The notes under the pieces: generated by a model
Databases searched by the model: none
The model's input: only the letters and a program-made list of their open reading frames with translations
What the model was told of the DNA's origin: nothing
Position numbers and translations under genes: made by a program
DNA from: Pseudanabaena sp. PCC 6802
Lineage (GTDB): Bacteria > Cyanobacteriota > Cyanobacteriia > Pseudanabaenales > Pseudanabaenaceae
Direction: 5' to 3'
NCBI RefSeq assembly: GCF_000332175.1
Contig: NZ_KB235914.1
Coordinates: forward strand, 689,966 to 753,965
DNA length: 64,000 bases
Shown: one piece after another, positions 36,730 to 45,561 of the stretch
How the letters are laid out: every line of letters begins with the position of its first letter
Numbering within the stretch: the first letter of the stretch is position 1

Positions 36730-36847
36730 CATTGTTAAGGCTTTGTTGCATAATAATTCCGCCAGCAAAGGCTTTGTCAATAAAGCGCCATAAAAGACGA
36801 TCCTTGCTACACCAGGTTTTGAGATATTCATGCCACAACGCCCATTG
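36730..36847 (-). pseudogene. Transposase C-terminal remnant
   Basis: On the minus strand one frame reads QWALWHEYLKTWCSKDRLLW, then RFIDKAFAGGIIMQQSLNNA, without a stop, preceded by TAA. The WHEYLKTW, KDRLLWRFIDKAF pattern looks like a cyanobacterial transposase segment, and GCTTTGTTGCATAAT at its end is a typical IS-terminal sequence. No other part of the element is left. The rest of 36556-37000 is AT-rich spacer and probably contains promoters for psbU and the small gene at 37001. Confidence 0.55.
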
Positions 36848-37000
36848 TTACGCTAAGTTGCCAATATCGATCGCATCGAATTTTTTGAGAGAGAATATGG
36901 TTGTGGGGAGGTAGAGGTAAAATAAAAGTGCAACCGAATCGCGCGATCGATTGCTCCATACCTCAGAAAATTCTGCAAGCCGCGCATTGAGGTAAAGGTT

Positions 37001-37111
37001 ATGGAAATTATCCCAGTCACTGACGATGTTATCTATCTAATTGTCAAGCTCGGTTTACTAATTCTAGTACTGCTGCTGTGGCTAGCACTCAGCAAAACTC
37101 CTGCCGTGTAG
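37001..37111 (+). CDS. Very small membrane protein, 36 residues
   Basis: ATG 37001 to TAG 37111, with GAGG eight bases upstream. Sequence: acidic start (MEIIPVTDD), a single strongly hydrophobic helix (YLIVKLGLLILVLLLWLAL), then SKTPAV. It has the form of a low-molecular-weight thylakoid subunit, but I cannot assign it to Pet, Psb, Psa or Ndh subunits. A good ribosome site and clean helix make it likely real. Confidence 0.6.
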   Translation: MEIIPVTDDVIYLIVKLGLLILVLLLWLALSKTPAV

Positions 37112-37229
37112 GCACCAGATCGATATAATTTGTTGACGGTCTGAATAACCTGTCAAGCTCTGTAGAATGAGAATGGGTGTTTGCGACAGTCTTCTGCTGC
37201 TTGGCAGCGCATCAAACCACTTGAGGCAT

Positions 37230-37883
37230 CTACATAAGACCAGTTAGCAAATTTGGCGCAGATGTTTTCAGTACGTCGATTGAACCATCAGCAATAAGTT
37301 GGACTGCGATCGCTAAAATCAAAAAACCCAGGATGCGGTTGAGCGCTCCCATGTTGGTCTCCCCTAACCTCTCAATGAGGGACTCACCTAAAACGAGACA
37401 CAGGTAGAGAACGACTCCCAGTAAAACGATCCCGACTAAACAACTCACAATATCAAACCACTGACTTGTTTTGGTGGAAAGACCTATGACCACTCCAATT
37501 GCTCCAGGGCCACTAACAATCGGTACGGCCATCGGCGTGAAAGATATATCTTCTTTATCGATTGCTTCTTGATGCTCTTGAACAGTCAGTCGTCGCCGCG
37601 CAGTTAACATTTCCCAAGCCGTATGCGCGACGATCAGGCCGCCTGCAATTTTGAGAACGCCTAGGGAAATACCAAAAAAACTGAGGATTACTTTACCTCC
37701 GAGTAAAAATACTGCCAGTACCAGGATGACATGCAAAGACGTTTTTTGAGCCAGCCGAAGACGATATCTCGGAGTATCGGTTGCTGTCAGGCTGTAAAAG
37801 ATCGGCACTGCCCCTAGAGGGTTGGCAATGGGAAACAGCGTAATTAAAGTGCCAACGGCATAAGCAATCAAGTTTTGTATCAT
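37230..37883 (-). CDS. MarC family membrane protein
   Basis: 217 residues with six predicted membrane helices. LFPIANPLGAVPIFYSLT and LGVLKIAGGLIVAHTAWEML are family blocks, as is FTPMAVPIVSGPGAIGVVIG. MarC proteins are of unknown function; the original link to antibiotic resistance has been withdrawn for E. coli. The start codon ATG (37883) touches the TATAG end of a repeat, and no ribosome-binding site is visible upstream, so the repeat may have replaced the native leader. Confidence 0.92.
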   Translation of the reverse strand: MIQNLIAYAVGTLITLFPIANPLGAVPIFYSLTATDTPRYRLRLAQKTSLHVILVLAVFLLGGKVILSFFGISLGVLKIAGGLIVAHTAWEMLTARRRLTVQEHQEAIDKEDISFTPMAVPIVSGPGAIGVVIGLSTKTSQWFDIVSCLVGIVLLGVVLYLCLVLGESLIERLGETNMGALNRILGFLILAIAVQLIADGSIDVLKTSAPNLLTGLM

Positions 37884-37987
37884 ATAGCAATCACAAATGA
37901 TTTGTGAGAAAGGTGGTGTGGGGGCGCAGCCCCCACGCAGGGGTGAAACCCCTGCACCCCATTCATAACTGATTTAGGATTGCTATA
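37883..37987. repeat. Variant repeat with A-type core and TATAGCAATC arms
   Basis: TATAGCAATC at the left and GATTGCTATA at the right form a 10-bp perfect inverted repeat. The core has GGGGGCGCAGCCCCC and GGGGTGAAACCCC as in family A. It fills the space between marC's start codon and 12 bases before the SulP stop codon. Confidence 0.88.
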
Positions 37988-37999
37988 ATATAGACTACT

Positions 38000-39808
38000 C
38001 TAACAACACCCTAGAGCCAGCATTGCCTGATGGGTAGTCAAAAAAATGCGATCGCTACCCAAGCGCTGGACAAAGCCAATTTCTTGCAATCGATCCATCA
38101 CGGGGCCCTTCACCTCTGACAGGTAGAGATGAATCCCCGCTGCTTCGAGATCCTCGCGCAGATTTTCCAGGGTTTCTAAAGCACTAGCATCGATGAAGTC
38201 GATCGCGCTGCAAATCAGAACGAGATGTTGGATGTCGGGGCGATCGGCGATCGCGCGCAGCAAGAAATCTTCCAAGTACTTTGTATTCGCAAAATAGAGA
38301 CTTCCATCTACCCGTACTGCTATTACGTGCGGGTAGGTTTTGACCGCATGTCGCAATACATTACGAAAATGTTCGGTATCGCCAACCCGCCCCACCACGG
38401 CAATATGGGGACGGCTGGTTCGCCACAAGTAGAGCAGCAGCGATGCTACAACACCTACGATAATGCCAATTTCCACGCCCAATCCCAGTACGGCGAAGAA
38501 GGTAACGAGTAGAGAAATGGCATCGGTTTTGTCGTATACCCACATCCGCTTGAAGGTCGCCACATCCAGCAGGCCGAATACGGCAACGATAATTGTGGCT
38601 GCTAGAGTCGTCTGAGGCAAGAAGTAAAACAAAGGGGTTAAAAAGATTAAGGTCGCGGCAATCAGCACGGCGGTGACGATCGAGGCCAGGCCGGTATTGG
38701 CTCCCGCCGCAAAGTTCACCACCGAACGGCTGAAACCTCCAGTGACAGGAAATCCACCTGTAAAGGCGGCTCCTAAGTTGGCAGCGCCCAATCCGATCAA
38801 CTCGCGATCGGCATCAATTTTTTGACGGCGCTTGCTGGCAAGAGATTTAGCAACGGCGATACTCTCAACAAAACCAACCAAGCTGACGATCGCTGCCGTC
38901 GGCAAGAGGGCTTGCCAAGTAGCCCAATCAAACTGAGGCATGGAGATCGGCGGCAACCCAGTGGGAATCGCACCGACAATTTTGACCTGGGCAAAGCGAT
39001 CGAGTCGTAATAGCCAGACTAATAGGGTGCTGCCAACGACCACCAGGAGGGGCCCGCTTCGCACAATGGGGACGATCCAATGCGACGCTATTTGCCGCTG
39101 CTTGAGAAAGTTACCCAGGAATTGCTGGAAGTAAATCAGCAGGAGCATACTGCCCAGTCCAATCCCCAAAGTTACCGAATTCGCGGCATGTATTTGTTGG
39201 GCGATCGCCGCTAACATCCCCGCAAAAGACTCGGCTGATGGCAGTTGAATGCCCAGCAGATGCTTCAATTGCCCCAGCCCAATAATCAAAGCAGAAGCGC
39301 TAATAAACCCAGAGATAACGGCATGACTGAGAAAATTGGCGACAAACCCCAATCGCACCAGCCCCATCCCAATTTGCAACAAGCCCACCACAAATGCCAG
39401 CGTCATCGCCAGTAGCAGGTAGGTTGGCGTATTCGGTGTCGCCAGTTGTCCCACACCAGCAGCAACGAGCAGGGAAACAATCGCTACGGGACCCACAGAC
39501 AGGACTCGACTCGTGCCCAATAAAGCATAGAGAACGAGCGGCAGAATACTGGCATAGAGACCGACCTGAACTGGCAACCCCGCCAGGAGAGCATAGGCCA
39601 TGCTCTGGGGTACCAGCATAACCGCAGCGATCGCTCCAGCGGTCAAATCGCCCGCCAGGTCTTGGGAGCGGTAATGGAATAGCCAACTGAGAAATGGGAA
39701 ATAGCGGCTCAGCCGGTCGATTGTATTCCCAGGTGAAACTTTTGGTTCTGAGTGTCGATCTGACATCGATTTATCCCGCGTTAAGTTTAGCCAGCCTGCG
39801 TTTCTCAT
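38000..39808 (-). CDS. SulP family anion transporter with STAS domain
   Basis: 602 residues. Transmembrane part: DLAGDLTAGAIAAVMLVPQS, MAYALLAGLPVQVGLYASIL, ending about residue 440, followed by a STAS domain (about 465-590; HLVLICSAIDFIDASALETL). SulP members carry sulfate, bicarbonate or other anions; the substrate cannot be told here. ATG 39808 overlaps the stop of the upstream ETHE1-like gene as ATGA-type coupling, so sulfite or sulfate export is a reasonable guess. Met15 is an alternative start. Confidence 0.92.
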   Translation of the reverse strand: MRNAGWLNLTRDKSMSDRHSEPKVSPGNTIDRLSRYFPFLSWLFHYRSQDLAGDLTAGAIAAVMLVPQSMAYALLAGLPVQVGLYASILPLVLYALLGTSRVLSVGPVAIVSLLVAAGVGQLATPNTPTYLLLAMTLAFVVGLLQIGMGLVRLGFVANFLSHAVISGFISASALIIGLGQLKHLLGIQLPSAESFAGMLAAIAQQIHAANSVTLGIGLGSMLLLIYFQQFLGNFLKQRQIASHWIVPIVRSGPLLVVVGSTLLVWLLRLDRFAQVKIVGAIPTGLPPISMPQFDWATWQALLPTAAIVSLVGFVESIAVAKSLASKRRQKIDADRELIGLGAANLGAAFTGGFPVTGGFSRSVVNFAAGANTGLASIVTAVLIAATLIFLTPLFYFLPQTTLAATIIVAVFGLLDVATFKRMWVYDKTDAISLLVTFFAVLGLGVEIGIIVGVVASLLLYLWRTSRPHIAVVGRVGDTEHFRNVLRHAVKTYPHVIAVRVDGSLYFANTKYLEDFLLRAIADRPDIQHLVLICSAIDFIDASALETLENLREDLEAAGIHLYLSEVKGPVMDRLQEIGFVQRLGSDRIFLTTHQAMLALGCC

Positions 39809-40560
39809 ACCATTGATAGATTAACAATGGCAACAGCTCGACCGCAAAGTTCATTGGCTGGCACTGCTTCCATCATCTTTTTCGGATCCGGTAGGTTGAG
39901 AGCATTCATGAATTCGATGAAATTTTGCCGATCGCGACCAACAAAACGAGGATTCCACCGTTTTTCTTCGCCGATTGTAGAAACGGTATGTCCGCGATAG
40001 TCGTGGGCGGGATAAACGAGCGTTTCGTCGGGCAAGGCAAACAGTCGTTGGGTGACGGAGTCGTAGAGGATGCCAGCGTTACCGCTCTGGAAGTCCGTGC
40101 GCCCGCAGCCGCGAATCAGCAGCGCATCTCCGGTCAAAACCAGATGAGGCTCGACATTTGCGGTCTGGCGGTTGAGCTTGAGGCGATCGCTGCCGACCAG
40201 ATATGCCATATGGCTGTCGGTATGACCGGGAGTAGCAATGGCTTGAATGGTAATGGCTCCCAATTCCAGAATCTCCCCATCTTTGATGTGGCGATCGGCG
40301 CAACTAACATGGGCGCGTTCGGGAACGACACCCAAGCAGCCGGTATCCGCCCGCAAGCGATCGGTGCCCGTAATGTGATCCGCATGAACGTGGGTTTCCA
40401 AACAATAGCGCAAGGTCAACCCCAGTTGATTCAGGAGCGCGCGATCGCGTTCGACCTGTTCCAACACCGGATCGACCAGAATTGCCTCCTGCAAATTTGG
40501 ATCGGCGATTAGATACGTATAGGTACTGGATTCTAAATCGAATAATTGGCGAAATAGCAT
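39805..40560 (-). CDS. Metallo-beta-lactamase-fold persulfide dioxygenase-like protein (ETHE1 family)
   Basis: 251 residues. Metal ligands: His-x-His-x-Asp-His in THVHADH (about 56-62), His in TPGHTDSH, Asp in LTGDALLIRG, His in PAHDYRG. CGRTDFQ and PAHDY are hallmark segments of ETHE1/Blh enzymes, which oxidise glutathione persulfide to sulfite. No rhodanese domain is fused. The last codons overlap the SulP transporter ATG by four bases. Confidence 0.92.
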   Translation of the reverse strand: MLFRQLFDLESSTYTYLIADPNLQEAILVDPVLEQVERDRALLNQLGLTLRYCLETHVHADHITGTDRLRADTGCLGVVPERAHVSCADRHIKDGEILELGAITIQAIATPGHTDSHMAYLVGSDRLKLNRQTANVEPHLVLTGDALLIRGCGRTDFQSGNAGILYDSVTQRLFALPDETLVYPAHDYRGHTVSTIGEEKRWNPRFVGRDRQNFIEFMNALNLPDPKKMMEAVPANELCGRAVAIVNLSMV

Positions 40561-40800
40561 ATTTCAAACCTCCTGTTCGGGCTACTGGCAAGATCGACTA
40601 AACTCGGCTTGCTCGAATAAAGAAGGCTAGCATGTGAATGTAACAGCCATAAAACACGACTTAGAAGAAGATAAAGTTGCGATCGCTAACCTCTTACTAC
40701 CATTTTAAACAAAAAGGCAATCCTACATTGTCCGCGATCTTCACAGGATCCTCAAAGAGTTGGCTTAAAGTAGGATTAGAAACTGCATTGGAGCACAACT

Positions 40801-41256
40801 GTGGAAAGTCCTATGCAATCTTTAAATGACTCGCGATCGCCAGGGTTTGCAGAGGTCGATCGCACGGCAGATTGGGCGTACCAGGTATGGGGAGAGACCT
40901 TAGCAGAGTTGTTTATTCAAGCCGCGATCGCTCTGTATGCCCTAGCAGGAGTTCACCTGGAAACCGCCCCTCCAGTCGTGCGAGATATCGACTTGCAGGG
41001 CATAGATTATGAAAGCCTCCTTGTTGCCTGGTTAAACGAGCTGCTGTATCTACGCGAAAGTGAAAACCTAGGCTTCGATCGCTTTGAGATTCTCCAGCTC
41101 GATCCCCAGCACTTGAAAGTGCAGATCCAGGGAGCGCCCGTCCGGAGCTGGTCGAAATTCATTAAATGGGAACGGAGAGTTGGATTTTGGTGGGAACTGC
41201 CGAGAGCGATCGCCTATCCTTTGGGTCGAGCTGTCACGGTGCGGGACGGGTCATGA
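40801..41256 (+). pseudogene. Archease, 3'-truncated and fused out of frame to an rtcB remnant
   Basis: Starts GTG 40801 (ATG 40813 is possible). Residues 18-122 match archease, the cofactor of the RNA ligase RtcB: VDRTADWAYQVWGETLAELF, YESLLVAWLNELLYL, then VRSWSKFIK. At 41165 normal archease stops: the expected AVTYH and the final metal-binding beta strand with Asp are gone. The frame then reads [20 protein letters not shown], which is rtcB sequence in the wrong frame. The C-terminus is therefore nonsense and activity is unlikely. Confidence 0.85.
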
Positions 41257-41471
41257 GTCGAGCAAAAGCAAAACGAGAAGTACGGGGCGATCGCCTGCGT
41301 GGAGAACTGGAAAAAGAAGGGATTTCCGTGCGGGCTGGTTCTATGTCGGGTTTAGCTGAAGAAGCTCCCCAAGCTTACAAAAACGTCAGTCGCGTCGTAG
41401 AAGTTGTCAGTCGGGCAGGGATTGCCCGCAAGGTAGCTCGCCTGCGCCCTGTAGCAGTAGTAAAGGGCTAA
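41166..41471 (+). pseudogene. C-terminal remnant of RNA ligase RtcB
   Basis: 101 codons in a different frame from the archease part: [59 protein letters not shown], and the terminal [15 protein letters not shown]. These match the last about 100 residues of RtcB, which is normally about 480 residues long; the catalytic N-terminal part is absent. TAA lies immediately upstream in this frame, so there is no independent start except ATG 41166 itself. Left by a deletion of about 1.2 kb between adjacent archease and rtcB genes. Confidence 0.87.
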
Positions 41472-41482
41472 TTCTAATCAAT

Positions 41483-41908
41483 TTAACGAACGTGTAGCTC
41501 TAACCGTTTTCCTAACACCCGCAAAGCTTGTTCGATCGTAGGTATTTTTGTGCCATGATGCGGATCCAAAATTCTCCGAATCTCCTTCTCATCTTTGCCT
41601 AGCAACTCGCCTAATTGAGTTTTTGCCATGCCGCTCTCGTTTAGGGCTGAATACAAAGCGCCTTTTAGAGCGATCTGCATGGGAACGGCGACAAGATACT
41701 CGCCTGCTTCTAAATCACTGGATTCTGGGATCTCTCGCCCATCATCAATCCGCGCAGCAATTGCTTCTGCCAGACAATCCACAGCCTCCTCTAAACTTTC
41801 TTCGATACTCTCACCCTGTGTTATTGCTTCTGGGAAGTCTCGAAAGGTTATCACATAGCCACCTTCATCTGCTGCTTCTAGCTTCACTGGATAGGAAAAT
41901 CGTTTCAT
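41483..41908 (-). CDS. hicB: HicB family antitoxin
   Basis: 141 residues. N-terminal HicB partial-RNase-H fold: YPVKLEAADEGGYVITFRDF, then ITQGESIEESLEEAVDCLAE. C-terminal helix-turn-helix region: MAKTQLGELLGKDEKEIRRI. It neutralises HicA and should repress the operon through the HTH. ATG overlaps hicA by four bases. Order hicA-hicB is the usual one. Confidence 0.93.
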   Translation of the reverse strand: MKRFSYPVKLEAADEGGYVITFRDFPEAITQGESIEESLEEAVDCLAEAIAARIDDGREIPESSDLEAGEYLVAVPMQIALKGALYSALNESGMAKTQLGELLGKDEKEIRRILDPHHGTKIPTIEQALRVLGKRLELHVR

Positions 41909-42135
41909 ATATCCCCCTTTTCAAGGCCAAGTTGTTTCAATATTGCGCTCGACGTTCCTGTTTTTAACTCCTTTTTCAGGTCTGGAATAACCGCATAATT
42001 TTCTCCAAAGTACAGTGTGACGTGACTTCCTTTCCCACGCTTGCTCTCGATACGCATCTCAATTTGACGCAATTTAGACAGCTTCTGTAACCTTTTTACT
42101 AATTCTTTGCCAGTCATTTTTTTATTTTCGGACAT
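41905..42135 (-). CDS. hicA: HicA family mRNA interferase toxin
   Basis: 76 residues with a dsRNA-binding-like fold: TGKELVKRLQKLSKLRQIEM, then RGKGSHVTLYF with the catalytic His in GSHVTL, and AVIPDLKKELKTGTSSAILK. HicA cleaves mRNA and is held by HicB. Translationally coupled to hicB by a four-base overlap. Its start codon lies inside a 24-base palindrome (42125-42148), a good operator candidate. Confidence 0.93.
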   Translation of the reverse strand: MSENKKMTGKELVKRLQKLSKLRQIEMRIESKRGKGSHVTLYFGENYAVIPDLKKELKTGTSSAILKQLGLEKGDI

Positions 42136-42148
42136 TTGTGTCCGAAAA
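42125..42148. promoter_or_regulatory. Palindrome over the hicA start, candidate HicB operator
   Basis: TTTTCGGACA, loop TTTG, TGTCCGAAAA: ten base pairs, perfect. It covers the hicA ATG (42133-42135). HicB antitoxins with HTH domains usually bind such inverted repeats to repress hicAB. No T-tract on the side needed for a terminator of hicA. Confidence 0.5.
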
Positions 42149-42176
42149 GCAAGCGGCAGATAATGACTCTACAAGC

Positions 42177-42263
42177 GCACTCTTTCTAGGAGAGCCGCTA
42201 ACATGGCGATCGCTCTTGGGCATTGCCCTAATCGTCGGGGGTACGCTGGCGATCGTGCTCTAG
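42177..42263 (+). pseudogene. Possible 3' remnant of a membrane transporter gene
   Basis: The frame ending at TAG 42261-42263 reads ALFLGEPLTWRSLLGIALIV, then GGTLAIVL, which resembles the last helix of EamA/DMT-type transporters (FLGEPLT, LLGxALIVGG). Upstream in the same frame the sequence is unrelated and enters hicA. It is short, so chance similarity is possible. Confidence 0.35.
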
Positions 42264-42321
42264 TTCCATAATTTGGGGAGATGAAATAATACAATAGGGT
42301 CAGTATCGGGAGGTAATTCGC

Positions 42322-42948
42322 ATGGTACAAGCAATTCCCCAACTCATGACCTTTGATGAGTTTATTGCCTGGTATCCAGAGGACGGACGGTATGAGTTAA
42401 TTAATGGGAGAGCGTGCGAAGTGAAACCAACTGGCCTCCACGAACAGATCGGAGCCTATTTGAACCGGAGACTGCTGGTGGAAATCGATCGCCTGCAAAT
42501 GCCCTACTTTATCCCCAAAAGTTGTACCGTTAAGCCCTTTAGCGAGTTGTCGGGCTATTTGCCGGATCTCGTCGTTATCGATCGCACCAAATTGAATAAC
42601 GAACCTCACTGGCAACGGGAATCAACCCTGATTTACAGTTCCTCTATGCCATTGGTAGTCGAAGTAGCAAGTACCAATTGGCGAGACGATTATCAGCGCA
42701 AAGCCGCAGATTACGAAGAAATGGGCATTCCGGAATTCTGGATTGCGGATTATTTGGGGATTGGCGGACGGCGATACATTGGCACCCCCAAGCAACCGAC
42801 GTTCTCGGTCTATCAATTGGTCGATGGCGAATACCAGGTGAACTTGTTTCGAGGATCGGAACGGATTGTTTCACCCACATTTCCAGAACTCAATTTAACA
42901 TTGGAGCAGTTATTGAATGCAGCCAAGATTGGAGATGGAGAAGTATAG
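42322..42948 (+). CDS. Uma2 family (DUF820) endonuclease-like protein
   Basis: 208 residues; MVQAIPQLMTFDEFIAWYPE opening, then the nuclease core: Asp in GYLPDLVVID, Glu in LVVEVASTNW, Lys in RKAADYEEMGIPEFWIADY. The PD-(D/E)xK fold is preserved. The P-type ATPase gene starts three bases after its stop, so both are probably on one transcript, though a functional link is doubtful. GGGAGG precedes ATG 42322. Confidence 0.92.
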   Translation: MVQAIPQLMTFDEFIAWYPEDGRYELINGRACEVKPTGLHEQIGAYLNRRLLVEIDRLQMPYFIPKSCTVKPFSELSGYLPDLVVIDRTKLNNEPHWQRESTLIYSSSMPLVVEVASTNWRDDYQRKAADYEEMGIPEFWIADYLGIGGRRYIGTPKQPTFSVYQLVDGEYQVNLFRGSERIVSPTFPELNLTLEQLLNAAKIGDGEV

Positions 42949-42950
42949 TA

Positions 42951-45545
42951 ATGATATCTCAAGCCAATCGCAATACCATGACAGGTTTATCCGAACAAGA
43001 AGCGATCGCGCGGCTCAAACGCGATGGCTACAACGAACTCCCTTCAGCTCAAGCCCGAAGCCTCTGGTCGATTGCGTGGGAAACAGTTCAAGACCCCATC
43101 TTCCTATTGTTGCTCGGAGGTGGTGCGATCTATTGGATTTTAGGCGACCTCCAGGAAGCCCTGATTCTGCTTGGTTTTGTCCTGTTTATTATGGGGATTA
43201 GCCTCTATCAGGAAGGCAAAACCGAACGCGCTCTGGAAGCTTTGCGCGATCTGTCCAGTCCTCGTGCCCTGGTAATTCGCGACGGGCAGCGCCAACGGAT
43301 TGCGGGGCGCGAAGTCGTGCGGGGCGATCTGTTGGTGCTGGCGGAAGGCGATCGCGTGCCCGCCGATGCGATCGTCCTGGAATGTACCAACTTTTCAACT
43401 GACGAGTCGTTATTAACCGGCGAATCTATCCCCGTTCGCAAAGTGGCGGCGGCGGGCAACGAAGAGATGGCGCGTCCGGGCGGCGATGGCTTGCCGTTCG
43501 TGTATTCGGGAACTCTGGTGGTGCAGGGGCAAGGCGTAGCCCGAGTCCGGGAGATTGGCGCTCGAACCGAGATGGGCAAAATTGGCAAAGCCCTGCAAAC
43601 CGTGCAACCTGAGGCGACCCCCTTGCAACAGGAAATGACGCGCCTGGTCGGTCGGTTATTTGGTATTGCCTTGTCCTTGTGCGTGACGATCGTTGCGATC
43701 TACGGCATCACGCGCGGCGATTGGCTTAAAGGCGTGCTGGCAGGTATTACTCTAGCGATGGCAATTTTACCGAATGAATTTCCGGTGGTCGTGACCATCT
43801 TCTTAGCGTTGGGAGCCTGGCGCATTTCCCAAAAACAGGTCTTAGCCCGTCGGACTTCCGCCGTCGAAACCTTGGGATCGGCGACGGTGCTGTGCGTTGA
43901 TAAAACTGGAACGCTGACCCTGAATCAAATGAGCGTTCAGCAACTCTATCCCTATCCCCATGCAGCAACAGCTTACGATGTCGCATTGCACGCACGAGAA
44001 CCCCTCCCGGAAGCGGTACACGAGTTGGTAGAGTTTTGCATTCTCGCCAGCCAGCGCGATCCGTTTGACCCCATGGAAAAAGCGTTTAAGCAACTGGGCG
44101 ATCGCTATCTGGCGCACACGGAACACTTGCACCAGGATTGGAATTTGCTGCGAGAATATCCGCTCTCTCCGGATCTATTAGCCATGTCGCACGTTTGGCA
44201 GTCCGCCGACGGTCAGCGGTACGAGATTGCCGCTAAAGGCGCGCCAGAAGCGATCGCGGATCTCTGCCATTTTACGCCCCCACAACTGGAAGCTTTGGCA
44301 GCGCAGGTTCGGGAAATGTCCGAGCGTGGCTTGCGGGTTTTGGGAGTTGCCAAAGCCTCTTTGCTTGAAGCGCCCCCTCCGTTTTTGCCCCCGCATCCGT
44401 CGCTCGATCCCGTGCGTTTACCCGAGCAACAACACGACTTTCCGTTTCAATTTCTGGGATTGGTCGGCCTGTCCGATCCCGTGCGCCCGACCGTGGCGGC
44501 GGCAATTCAAGAATGTTATAGCGCAGGCGTTCGCGTGGTTATGATTACGGGCGATTATCCAGGTACGGCTCAAGCCATTGCGCGGCAAATCGGATTGATG
44601 CAAATGGGGCCAATTCTCACCGGAGCGGAATTGGATCGGATGAGCGAGGCCGACCTGCAACAGTGCATTCAAAGTACGAATGTTTTCGCGCGCGCCGTTC
44701 CCGAACAAAAATTGCGGTTAGTCAATGCCCTGAAAGCTCAGGGAGAAGTCGTGGCGATGACGGGGGATGGAGTAAACGATGCCCCTGCACTCAAAGCCGC
44801 TCAAATTGGGATTGCAATGGGACAGCGAGGCACGGATGTTGCCCGCGAGTCGGCGGCATTAGTGTTGTTGGACGATGATTTTTCGTCGATCGTGCAGGCG
44901 GTCAAGCTGGGACGGCGAATTTTTGATAATCTGCGCAAGGCGATGGCGTATCTGCTGGCGATTCACATTCCGATCGCTGGCATGTCTCTGATTCCCGTGG
45001 TATTCAAGCTGCCATTAGTCTTACTGCCAGTTCACGTAGCATTTCTGCATTTAATTATCGATCCCGCTTGTTCGATCGTGTTAGAAGCGGAACCTGCCGA
45101 AGCGACTGCGATGCAGCGTCCCCCCCGCCATCCCAAGGAACCGCTGTTCGGTCGGGAAACACTCGCTCTCGCCCTATGGCAAGGCATGGGAATCATGGCG
45201 ATCGTGCTGGCGATTTTTGTCATTGCGCTCGAACGCGGTCAGGGCGAACTCGACGCGCGGGCGTTAACATTTACGACATTGATTTTGGCAAACCTGGCCT
45301 TAATTCTGAGCGAACGGTCTTCAGCGCGGCTAAATCTGAAAGTGTTGCGATCGCCTAATTCTGCACTGTGGTGGGTAATTGGTGGAGGACTCGTATTTCT
45401 AGCACTCGCGCTGTACGTTCCTGCTTTACGTCACCTATTTAGCTTCTCATTTCTACATCCAATTGATATCGCCATCTGTCTGGCTGGAGGAGCGATTAGC
45501 TTGCTGTGGTTCGAGCAGTTGAAGTCCCTCCATCGTCGTCATTGA
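42951..45545 (+). CDS. Cation-translocating P-type ATPase (P2-like)
   Basis: 864 residues from ATG 42951; the open frame further upstream overlaps Uma2 and is discarded. N-terminal cation-ATPase region (GLSEQEAIARLKRDGYNELP), actuator TDESLLTGES, phosphorylation site Asp317 in CVDKTGTLTLNQM, MITGDYPGTA, and hinge VAMTGDGVNDAPALK. The membrane motif in M4 is ILPNEFPVVVT instead of the SERCA-type PEGLP, so the ion (Ca, Mn, Na or other) cannot be inferred safely. C-terminal helices complete a ten-helix layout. Confidence 0.94.
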   Translation: MISQANRNTMTGLSEQEAIARLKRDGYNELPSAQARSLWSIAWETVQDPIFLLLLGGGAIYWILGDLQEALILLGFVLFIMGISLYQEGKTERALEALRDLSSPRALVIRDGQRQRIAGREVVRGDLLVLAEGDRVPADAIVLECTNFSTDESLLTGESIPVRKVAAAGNEEMARPGGDGLPFVYSGTLVVQGQGVARVREIGARTEMGKIGKALQTVQPEATPLQQEMTRLVGRLFGIALSLCVTIVAIYGITRGDWLKGVLAGITLAMAILPNEFPVVVTIFLALGAWRISQKQVLARRTSAVETLGSATVLCVDKTGTLTLNQMSVQQLYPYPHAATAYDVALHAREPLPEAVHELVEFCILASQRDPFDPMEKAFKQLGDRYLAHTEHLHQDWNLLREYPLSPDLLAMSHVWQSADGQRYEIAAKGAPEAIADLCHFTPPQLEALAAQVREMSERGLRVLGVAKASLLEAPPPFLPPHPSLDPVRLPEQQHDFPFQFLGLVGLSDPVRPTVAAAIQECYSAGVRVVMITGDYPGTAQAIARQIGLMQMGPILTGAELDRMSEADLQQCIQSTNVFARAVPEQKLRLVNALKAQGEVVAMTGDGVNDAPALKAAQIGIAMGQRGTDVARESAALVLLDDDFSSIVQAVKLGRRIFDNLRKAMAYLLAIHIPIAGMSLIPVVFKLPLVLLPVHVAFLHLIIDPACSIVLEAEPAEATAMQRPPRHPKEPLFGRETLALALWQGMGIMAIVLAIFVIALERGQGELDARALTFTTLILANLALILSERSSARLNLKVLRSPNSALWWVIGGGLVFLALALYVPALRHLFSFSFLHPIDIAICLAGGAISLLWFEQLKSLHRRH

Positions 45546-45561
45546 GAACTGAATGAGGATT

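Noticed and set aside
42678-42950. Extended N-terminus of the P-type ATPase
   Set aside because: It overlaps the Uma2 gene in another frame and has no family similarity; ATG 42951 gives a normal start.
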